A stretch of DNA of 64,000 nucleotides, from the NCBI RefSeq assembly GCF_025340265.1, contig NZ_CP022707.1:248001-312000 (forward strand), read 5' to 3'. The position numbers and the translations under genes were made by a program. Below, one piece after another: positions 52,618-58,942 of the stretch. The DNA is from Novosphingobium sp. 9. Lineage in GTDB: Bacteria > Pseudomonadota > Alphaproteobacteria > Sphingomonadales > Sphingomonadaceae. Positions within the stretch are counted from its first letter, which is position 1. Each line of letters begins with the position of its first letter. The notes beneath the pieces were generated by a model, which ran no database searches, was not told the origin of the DNA, and worked only from the letters and a program-made list of their open reading frames with translations.

Positions 52618-54123
52618 TCACATCCAAATCGCCTGCTGCATGACATCCCGCATACGCTTTATTGCGGCAGGACCGACCCCCTCGATCTCCTGCAGCGTGG
52701 TATCATCCGTGTGCCACAAATCCTGGATTGTCGCGATTCCTGCCTGCTTCAGCCTCGAGATTTTGTCGACGGTAAGTCCATATGGATAAGCCCTGCTCTT
52801 GCCGAGTATCTCGATGTTTTTGTCGAGGATACCCAAGGCATGATCCGCCGACAGTTCCGGAAGTTCGATCGTCGAAAACATTCCACCAGAAAGATGAATC
52901 TCCGATAGTTCGGACCTGCCCGCGATCCAATCGTCGATCATCTCTATCGTCAAACGACTCGTGGGGATTTTTTCAAGGATGCTGCAAAGGTTGACAGCAT
53001 ACACTGCCCCCCTGCCTCCCGACTTCATCGCGCGCGAGGCCTCACGCTTTGCCAGAAAGCCAAGATATTCCAGAATTTCGAACACCTTCGCAAACTCGCT
53101 GACGATGCCCTTGTGGATCGTGACACGGTCTTGAGCGATCAGCTTAGTAGCGTGCTGCAAAGGCCGAGTGAGGTGCTCAATAATCTTTTCGAAGACGGAT
53201 GTGGCAGGGTCGATCAACGGTTCATAAACGCCGAGCTTCGGCGCCACTTCCTCCATCAGCGGCCAATAATAATCCTGAGCCATGGCGAGTAGGCAGCTGT
53301 TAAGATCCGGGATGCTGATCTTATCGACGCTATCAAAGCGGTTACAGGCTAGTATGAAACCCCGCATGTTCCCTACAACTGCGCGACCCAATATCTTTGA
53401 GAAAACCTCGGGAGTCAGACGATCGGAAAAAGTAGATCGTTCGGCGAGTCTCGGGTATCTGGCAAGGATCACATCGAGGAAGTAGCTGTCATCCTTGGAT
53501 ACGTCAGACCGACTAATCTCGACGACAGTCGAATCGTTGAACACGTCAAAGCGCACACCGAATTTTGTAACGCCGGGATATATCGAGGCCTTGCATGAGA
53601 TGAGGCTGCTCGACAGCGTTCTAAACAGGTCGAAGAAGGCCTCAAGCGGCTTTTCTCGGCCGATGTGTGCCGCATCGTCGAACAGGATCACAATCCGCTG
53701 ATCGAGTTGTCGAGCTAGGGTCAACAGGGATTTCTGAAGAGTGACCACATCTTCAGAATATTCGAAATCCACTTGCCGACCGGTTTCGCTCAATTCCTGA
53801 GAGATCGCCTTTGACAACAAGCCACAAAAATGGCCGACGTACTCCGCCCCGTCCGACTGGAGCAGGGGCAGATAACGAAGGCTCATGTAGATTGAGAAGG
53901 TCGTTCCAGCCTGTCGCATCCTCCGGTGGGCTTCTATCAAAAGAGCAGACTTTCCGCTTCCCCGCCCGCCCCGGATCAAAACGGGTCCATGCGCCATCAA
54001 TTTGCGGATGATGACCTTGTCGTGGCTGGAGAAAGAATGGTAGATCTCGAACTTTTCAGGCGGACATTCCTCCGCAGCGAGGATGAGGCCCGCATCAACG
54101 TCTTCTGCAATATTCGTGTTCAT
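52618..54123 (-). CDS. AAA/ORC-CDC6-like ATPase with C-terminal helix-hairpin-helix (candidate defence protein)
   Basis: 501 residues. Walker A GGRGSGKSALL at about 52-62, Walker B RIVILFDDAAHIG at about 143-155, a large helical middle, and a winged-helix-like part (SEFAKVFEILEYLGFLAKREA). The C-terminus (about 465-501) is a helix-hairpin-helix: RLKQAGIATIQDLWHTDD then LQEIEGVGPAAIKRM, which usually binds DNA. The ATG overlaps the upstream gene's stop (ATGA). GC is well below the flanking phage genes. No phage structural or replication role is evident; an origin-recognition-like DNA sensor in a two-gene defence unit is the working idea. Confidence 0.78.
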   Translation of the reverse strand: MNTNIAEDVDAGLILAAEECPPEKFEIYHSFSSHDKVIIRKLMAHGPVLIRGGRGSGKSALLIEAHRRMRQAGTTFSIYMSLRYLPLLQSDGAEYVGHFCGLLSKAISQELSETGRQVDFEYSEDVVTLQKSLLTLARQLDQRIVILFDDAAHIGREKPLEAFFDLFRTLSSSLISCKASIYPGVTKFGVRFDVFNDSTVVEISRSDVSKDDSYFLDVILARYPRLAERSTFSDRLTPEVFSKILGRAVVGNMRGFILACNRFDSVDKISIPDLNSCLLAMAQDYYWPLMEEVAPKLGVYEPLIDPATSVFEKIIEHLTRPLQHATKLIAQDRVTIHKGIVSEFAKVFEILEYLGFLAKREASRAMKSGGRGAVYAVNLCSILEKIPTSRLTIEMIDDWIAGRSELSEIHLSGGMFSTIELPELSADHALGILDKNIEILGKSRAYPYGLTVDKISRLKQAGIATIQDLWHTDDTTLQEIEGVGPAAIKRMRDVMQQAIWM

Positions 54124-54887
54124 TGAAACGTTTCCCGAAAAGCCAAATACTCGGATGCCGCTTGGGCACGATCTAGCGATCTGTAACAAGTAGGGATAAA
54201 ATGGGAAACGAACGCAAGATTGCTGACGACAGTCAGGCAGTCGCGAATGGCATCCTTCAATGTACCCTCGTCCATCATTACCGATGCAACGAAGAAGTCC
54301 CAGTGGACGCCCTTCGATAGTTTCGAGTAAAGTGGTGCGCACTGACCTTTAGTAATAGAAATAAATGATCCCGCATCAGTGCTCGTCAATTCTTCGAACC
54401 CGGACAAGCTCTCATTGGCTACATAATCGAGCGCCTCGTTGAAGGCCGGCTGCCAGTGTACTGCGTCAACATGCGGTGAAAATAGCGCCCTGCTGACTTT
54501 GGCGGAATCATGATCGCTGTTCCAAAGCGTGTTGAGCGGTTTATCTTCCGAAAAGACGTCCCCCGTCCACTTGAAACCCGATTTGGTCGGCTTTCCGTAT
54601 TCGTAGGCGCCCTGGGCTTGGAATTCGGCCAGGTAAAGCATTCGGAAGGAATCAAGCCTGCCGACGAGTGCTGCACACGCATTTTCTAGGGTCACCCGCG
54701 CGCAGAACGCCCCAAAGCTCTGCGCCTCCTCATCGAAGTCGTTATTGAGGTAAGTCAAGGCTTTGCCCGAGAACCTGTCAATTGACGCGCCCAAGTGATC
54801 CAATGTTGTGGACGCTGCGCCAGCAACCGCTGAAGCACCACAAACCAGCGTTCCTAAAGTCAAACCGATTTCTCCATTGGCTCTCAT
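54120..54887 (-). CDS. Uncharacterised partner protein of the ATPase (candidate defence effector)
   Basis: 255 residues from the ATG at 54887; family not recognised. A hydrophobic stretch at residues 6-24 (GLTLGTLVCGASAVAGAA) may be a membrane anchor or signal. The rest is mixed helical with aromatic- and acidic-rich segments (HWQPAFNEALDYVANESL, HWDFFVASVMMDEGTLKDAI) and four or five Cys. The ribosome site is weak, and the frame extends further upstream. Its TGA overlaps the ATPase ATG, so the two are made together. Role could be effector or sensor. Confidence 0.6.
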   Translation of the reverse strand: MRANGEIGLTLGTLVCGASAVAGAASTTLDHLGASIDRFSGKALTYLNNDFDEEAQSFGAFCARVTLENACAALVGRLDSFRMLYLAEFQAQGAYEYGKPTKSGFKWTGDVFSEDKPLNTLWNSDHDSAKVSRALFSPHVDAVHWQPAFNEALDYVANESLSGFEELTSTDAGSFISITKGQCAPLYSKLSKGVHWDFFVASVMMDEGTLKDAIRDCLTVVSNLAFVSHFIPTCYRSLDRAQAASEYLAFRETFQ

Positions 54888-55090
54888 TAGCTTGCGTGAT
54901 CGCTGGCGACAACATTGACGCGACGGCGTTATCATCAACAAGATGAACCAACTAGTGATCAAATCCCAAAGTAGCTTACCCCTCCCGGCTGCTGACGAAC
55001 CTGCCCGGTAAGGGAAACCGGACTGACCGCTGTTCTGCGCGGGAGATTGGCCCTCGAACGGCCGACTAGGGCGAATTCTTGACTCACGCG
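54888..55090. other. Promoter region of the two-gene cargo operon
   Basis: 203 bases, AT-rich around 54900-54970, between the SRAP stop and the start of the candidate defence operon, both on the minus strand. A promoter is expected here; no convincing -35/-10 pair, operator or LexA box was found by eye. Confidence 0.4.
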
Positions 55091-55696
55091 TCACGTCCTT
55101 TTCACCCAAGGCTGATCCGTGCGATCCACGTCGAGCCGCCCTTCCCACGTCCGGCACAGCGCGAACGCCTCCTCGGGCTTGCCCTCCATCCACTGCTGCC
55201 AGTCGGCCTTCGCTATGATCGTCGGCATCCGGTCATGCACGTCGGCCATCTGTTCGCAGCCATCGACCATGACCATCGAATAGGCCTCGCCCCATTCATG
55301 CGTCGGGCGCCAGAGGCCGCCTACGGCGAACAGCTCTTGATCCGGCAGCGAGTACCAGGTGCGCGTCATGTGCCCCTTGGCTCCCTCGGCTTCCGCCCAG
55401 GCACTCGCCGGGATCAGGCAGCGGCGCTCGGCAAAGCTGGTGCGCCAGAAGGCAGTTGATAGCTTGTCCTCGCGAGCGTTGTTCACCGGTTTCGGCTTGA
55501 GAGGCTGGCCGGTCTTCTTGCTCTTGAGTACCAGCGGGAAGCCCCATGTCATCGCCCGTACGCCCTCGCAGGTGGCGACGAGGCCGGGATAGCCGGGGTA
55601 GATCTCGGATGCGACGTTCGCGCCGCTGTCGGCTTGTACGCCGAACAGATCGGCCGCTTCCGCCACGCTCTGCTCCATGCGATAGAGGTTACACAT
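55091..55696 (-). CDS. SOS response-associated peptidase (SRAP/YedK/HMCES family)
   Basis: 201 residues with the full catalytic set: Cys2 (MCNLYRM), Asn in PVNNARED near residue 73, Glu in CLIPASAWAEAEG near 102, and His in VHDRMPTII near 155. The family forms a covalent thiazolidine link to abasic sites in single-stranded DNA. A LexA box about 60 bp upstream predicts SOS induction, so this phage gene would be switched on by DNA damage. Confidence 0.95.
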   Translation of the reverse strand: MCNLYRMEQSVAEAADLFGVQADSGANVASEIYPGYPGLVATCEGVRAMTWGFPLVLKSKKTGQPLKPKPVNNAREDKLSTAFWRTSFAERRCLIPASAWAEAEGAKGHMTRTWYSLPDQELFAVGGLWRPTHEWGEAYSMVMVDGCEQMADVHDRMPTIIAKADWQQWMEGKPEEAFALCRTWEGRLDVDRTDQPWVKRT

Positions 55697-55756
55697 GGCC
55701 GGATCATGCGCCCGCAGCGGGAGGAGTCAACGAGGCTCGTCGCACCGGGGATATGA

Positions 55757-55771
55757 GAACAAATGTGGAAC
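55757..55771 (-). promoter_or_regulatory. Alphaproteobacterial LexA (SOS) box
   Basis: Plus strand GAAC-N7-GAAC, that is GTTC-N7-GTTC on the minus strand, the alphaproteobacterial LexA consensus. It ends 61 bases before the SRAP start codon and about 6 bases before the preferred start of the divergent plus-strand gene. Confidence 0.8.
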
Positions 55772-55776
55772 ATGCT

Positions 55777-56073
55777 ATGAGGATCGGCATGACGATTCGC
55801 ATGCGAGACCCTGAAATGGCCAACCCCTTATCAGACCACGAAATGCTGTCCCTCGGGCGACAATACCTGCAACTGGCCGACCGCGACGGGGCGAGCGCAG
55901 ACGATCAGACCGCCCTTCGCGACTTCATGCCTGCCCTGCTTCATCGCCTCGGCGAGAAGGTGGATGCGGCGCATGAGCGCCCAGACGAGCCGGTGCTCGA
56001 TCTGCGGTTCTGCGGGGTAGAGCTGCCCGCCGACGATCCGCAGACCGAGCTGGCACTGCCTGAGCCTGAGTAA
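55777..56073 (+). CDS. Hypothetical phage protein, 98 aa
   Basis: Acidic helical protein (PLSDHEMLSLGRQYLQLADRDGASADDQTALRDFMPALL). Start 55777 has GGAA about five bases upstream; an in-frame ATG at 55753 would place the LexA box inside the gene. No family recognised. First of four plus-strand genes of unknown role in the cargo region. Confidence 0.55.
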   Translation: MRIGMTIRMRDPEMANPLSDHEMLSLGRQYLQLADRDGASADDQTALRDFMPALLHRLGEKVDAAHERPDEPVLDLRFCGVELPADDPQTELALPEPE

Positions 56074-56087
56074 GCGGGGCATGCGCG

Positions 56088-56411
56088 GTGAAATGGTCGC
56101 AGTCCGGCGTGATGCTGCCCACCCGGATATTCGAGGCTGCCACCTTGCAGCAGTGCATTCTGGTTCAATGCCGCTGCGGACACTGGGGCTGCTTCGAAGC
56201 GCATGGCCTGTGGTGGCATTTCGAGCGGCGCCACTGGGACGACCGACTCAATCGGGCGGCGCAGCGGTTCTGGTGTCGCAGGTGCGCTTCGCTCACCAAG
56301 CGGAAGGTGCGCCCCGTCAAAGTCGAAGCGATCGAGTTTCAGCAGGGCGCATTCGAGCTGCCCTGGCCAGAAGAGCGAATATGGAAACGCGCCGTTGCGC
56401 GGGTGCGGTAA
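56088..56411 (+). CDS. Hypothetical Cys-rich phage protein, 107 aa
   Basis: Starts at a GTG 14 bases after the previous stop. A zinc-finger-like arrangement (CILVQCRCGHWGCFEAHGLWWHF ... FWCRRCASLTKRK) suggests metal binding; the rest is basic. Not assigned to a family. Confidence 0.6.
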   Translation: MKWSQSGVMLPTRIFEAATLQQCILVQCRCGHWGCFEAHGLWWHFERRHWDDRLNRAAQRFWCRRCASLTKRKVRPVKVEAIEFQQGAFELPWPEERIWKRAVARVR

Positions 56412-56423
56412 GGAGGTAAACCC

Positions 56424-56801
56424 ATGGAGAACAGGGACCGGGCGCTGGACGATCTGCGCCGGGAAGTCGGCAGGATCGCGGCGGGCAAAGGGCTATGGCA
56501 CGATTGCACGAAGCCCACGGACTATCGCGCGTTTACGCCAGCGCCGCCGGATGCGCGATTGCAGGTTAACGGCACGGGACGGACGCAATCGCAAGAGGAG
56601 CGCGGGCCATTCGGTCGCTGGCTGGTAAGGCAGGACGAGACGGGATTACGCGCCGAGTTGATCAAGGCCGCGAAGGCCGATCCGCGCTTTCCGCTGGATG
56701 GCGACCCGGAGAAGGTCCGCGCCCACCTGCGCGCGAACATGGCCGATGGCGATATGTTCGAGGCTGTGGACGAGGCAGAGCTGGACTGGATCGCGTTATG
56801 A
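56424..56801 (+). CDS. YozE-like SAM-domain protein
   Basis: 125 residues; the C-terminal half GPFGRWLVRQDETGLRAELIKAAKADPRFPLDGDPEKVRAHL matches the short helical YozE_SAM_like fold (YozE of Bacillus). Role unknown. GGAGG lies upstream, and the stop overlaps the next start (ATGA). Confidence 0.72.
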   Translation: MENRDRALDDLRREVGRIAAGKGLWHDCTKPTDYRAFTPAPPDARLQVNGTGRTQSQEERGPFGRWLVRQDETGLRAELIKAAKADPRFPLDGDPEKVRAHLRANMADGDMFEAVDEAELDWIAL

Positions 56802-56998
56802 GTAAGAATATCGTCGCATTCCCCCGTGAGGGGTTCATCATCAACAACAGTATGTGCCGTCATCCGGGGCCCGAGCACCATCTTATGTGTTTTCGGGCCG
56901 CAGGGCATATCGGCGATCACAAGTGGGACGACTGGCGCGGATGCAGGGTGCGGGGTGGTCCATTCGGGACAATCCCATTTGGAGGATTTGCCATCTGA
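56798..56998 (+). CDS. Hypothetical phage protein, 66 aa
   Basis: Contains CRHPGPEHHLMCFRAAGHIGDHKWDDW, a Cys/His cluster resembling small metal-binding proteins. ATGA overlap with the preceding gene supports it as real. No family recognised. Confidence 0.5.
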   Translation: MSKNIVAFPREGFIINNSMCRHPGPEHHLMCFRAAGHIGDHKWDDWRGCRVRGGPFGTIPFGGFAI

Positions 56999-57119
56999 TC
57001 ATTTCATTGCGGCAACCTTATCCCTGTCAGCGCTTTCTCCCAAAGCTGGCATGCTGACCACCCGTTCGTTGGCCAGTACGTGACCGGGCAGGCCAACCTG
57101 CCCTGGAAATCCCGCCCGG

Positions 57120-57404
57120 TCACTTCTTCCCAGCAGTATCCGCCCTCGGCCAAGCCTCCACCGTCATCCGATGCCGTTCGGCGCAGTCACCGTACTGTGC
57201 GATGAGGCTCTGCTCCCAAACCCCGCGATCGGGATCAAGGAGCGGGCTTGGCGGTGTCTGTACTGGTGGGCAAGGCTGGCGCAGGTTGGCCTGAAGCTCG
57301 GGCGTTGGCGTCGGCGACCGCATCGTCGAGCACGCTGCGCACAGCGTCAGGAGCAGCGCAATCGACGCTGACCGGGCGATCCTTGTAAATGGTGCGGATT
57401 TCAT
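57120..57404 (-). CDS. Rz1-like outer-membrane spanin lipoprotein
   Basis: 94 residues from ATG 57404: lipoprotein signal ending LTLCAACS, Pro-rich mature part (STMRSPTPTPELQANLRQPCPPVQTPPSP) typical of o-spanins. It overlaps the Rz-like gene by 170 bases in another frame, the usual nested spanin layout. Confidence 0.78.
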   Translation of the reverse strand: MKSAPFTRIARSASIALLLTLCAACSTMRSPTPTPELQANLRQPCPPVQTPPSPLLDPDRGVWEQSLIAQYGDCAERHRMTVEAWPRADTAGKK

Positions 57405-57636
57405 TGGTTCGCGTCTCACTTCTCACGCCAGCATCCTGCCGACTCTGCTCATAGGTGGTGGCGGCGGCATCGATGCGGTCGGCCTGCTTTTGCAGATCCT
57501 TGGCGGTACCCTTCACTTCCTTCAGGTCGCCGCTGTCCCGGTGCCAGCCCTGTGCGGTCCAGCCTGCGCCAAAGCCGACAACGGTCAGCGCCAGGCCACC
57601 GGCGGCGTAGGCCCATGTGGGCACGATTAGACCCAT
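57235..57636 (-). CDS. Rz-like inner-membrane spanin
   Basis: 133 residues: one N-terminal helix (YAAGGLALTVVGFGAGWTA), then a periplasmic coiled coil (LKEVKGTAKDLQKQADRIDAAATTYEQSRQ). ATG overlaps the endolysin stop (TGATG). With the overlapping Rz1-like lipoprotein, it should fuse inner and outer membranes during lysis. Confidence 0.8.
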   Translation of the reverse strand: MGLIVPTWAYAAGGLALTVVGFGAGWTAQGWHRDSGDLKEVKGTAKDLQKQADRIDAAATTYEQSRQDAGVRSETRTNEIRTIYKDRPVSVDCAAPDAVRSVLDDAVADANARASGQPAPALPTSTDTAKPAP

Positions 57637-58172
57637 CAGCGCTGCTTCCCGGTAAGGCAGAACGTCTGCTCTTCGCCTCGGCGGCGCACGAGGCCGGGAT
57701 ACCGGACGCCGCGCGACGTGACATACCAACCGGGGAACGCTTTGCAGCCAGCGGCCCACCGGCCAGCATTAAAGGCTTTCGCCATGGGCGAGCGGCAGAA
57801 GGCTGCGGGGCCTGCATTGTAGCTGGCGTCGATCGACGCGCCATAGGCAAGCTGGTGCGCCGGATCGGCGAACTCAGGCACGCACTTCACGATAAGGGGC
57901 CCATAGTCTTTTGCCATCCGCGCGCGCAGCTTGGTGGCACAAGCGCTCTTGGAATAGATCACGCTCGGATCGATCTGCCGCTCGCCGTAGCACTGCGTCA
58001 GGTAACCGGCCGGATCCTTGTAGACCTTGCCGCTGTAACCCTCGTTCGGCTCGGTGAGCACCGGGGCGACTAGCGCGACGGTCGCTGCCGTGAAAGCAGT
58101 GAGCGCAGCGCCGGTCAGCTTCTTGCCAGGCGTCCATGTGGGTTGGGTTTCCAGTGCATCAGCCACGGTCAC
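57636..58172 (-). CDS. Phage endolysin, GH24 lysozyme with signal-anchor N-terminus
   Basis: 178 residues. The catalytic triad fits E44-x8-D53-x5-T59 (in NEGYSGKVYKDPAGYLTQ), the T4/P21-type motif. A preceding hydrophobic segment (ALTAFTAATVALVAPVL) probably makes it a SAR endolysin, exported by Sec and activated on release. GTG start overlaps the previous gene by 14 bp; a GTG at 58166 is also possible. Confidence 0.9.
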   Translation of the reverse strand: MTVADALETQPTWTPGKKLTGAALTAFTAATVALVAPVLTEPNEGYSGKVYKDPAGYLTQCYGERQIDPSVIYSKSACATKLRARMAKDYGPLIVKCVPEFADPAHQLAYGASIDASYNAGPAAFCRSPMAKAFNAGRWAAGCKAFPGWYVTSRGVRYPGLVRRRGEEQTFCLTGKQR

Positions 58173-58455
58173 GCTCCTCCCGCTTCTGCTGGATCAGGGC
58201 AGCGGTTTTGGCCTGGGGAAAGAATTTGGCGGCCACCCCACCTGCGAACAGCGCCCAGGCGATTTGCTGGGCGTAGGGGATCATGTGGCGCAGATCGGGC
58301 GGCATGGAGGTCCACGCTTCACTGATGCCCTGCACGCCCGGTCCCAGCAGCAGGCCAAGGCTGGGCAGGCGCACCGACCAGTAGCGCCACTGGTCTCGCC
58401 AGTCCGCAACCAAGCGCGCCTCGATTCCGGCGAGGAAGGAGCGAATGGCTTTCAC
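58159..58455 (-). CDS. Membrane protein in the lysis cassette (holin- or antiholin-like)
   Basis: 98 residues; two candidate hydrophobic stretches (WSVRLPSLGLLLGPG and AQQIAWALFAGGVAAKFFP) and a charged C-terminus. Coupled to the holin-like gene (ATGA). Its position immediately before the endolysin suggests a lysis role. Confidence 0.65.
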   Translation of the reverse strand: MKAIRSFLAGIEARLVADWRDQWRYWSVRLPSLGLLLGPGVQGISEAWTSMPPDLRHMIPYAQQIAWALFAGGVAAKFFPQAKTAALIQQKREERDRG

Positions 58456-58649
58456 TGGCCTTCCTCCTTTTCGCCGCGAAGCCAGCCCTGCACGGTCTTG
58501 GTCTCATAGACGCGGATAGCCATCCACACGATCGTGAGCAGCGTGGAGATGGCAGGCAGCATATTGATAAGGGCTCCCAGCAAAGCGACGGCGGAAACCG
58601 CGTCGAAGGCCTGTTTGATGTCCTCGGGGAGTTGGTCGATCAGGTGCAT
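58452..58649 (-). CDS. Holin-like small membrane protein
   Basis: 65 residues from ATG 58649 (TGATG with the preceding gene); a GTG one codon upstream is possible. Two hydrophobic helices (AVSAVALLGALINML and STLLTIVWMAIRVYE), and a charged C-terminus. Likely holin or pinholin for the SAR endolysin. Confidence 0.65.
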   Translation of the reverse strand: MHLIDQLPEDIKQAFDAVSAVALLGALINMLPAISTLLTIVWMAIRVYETKTVQGWLRGEKEEGQ

Positions 58650-58929
58650 CACGACGCGTCCTCCCCGGTGTCAGGATCGTCGGCTGCCTCCGCCACCACG
58701 TCCTCGATCGTCACGTCGACAACCATGCCGGTGTCGAGGATCACGCGGACCGGTGAGGCGGTCTCGGCGAGATCGGCGGAGACCGCCAGCGCCCCGCTGG
58801 AGACCGCGAACACGTCAGCGGACTGATAGATGATGGCGCCCCGGCCTCGTCCATGACGGACATGCCGACAGCAGCGTCGCGGCGGATGGTGAGCGCCTGG
58901 TAATTGGCGATGGTCTGGGATGCTTCCAC
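58649..58929 (-). CDS. Small tail-region protein, apparently frameshifted
   Basis: GTG at 58929 with AAGGAG upstream; MEASQTIANYQALTIRRDAA reads in one frame to MDEAG, and the continuation (IIYQSADVFAVSSGALAV ... DPDTGEDAS) is in another. Adding one G to the four-base run at 58839-58842 gives a 93-residue protein. As written, the first frame stops after about 62 codons. Family unknown; it may be a fibre accessory protein. Confidence 0.65.
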
Positions 58930-58942
58930 GGGTAGGCGCTCC

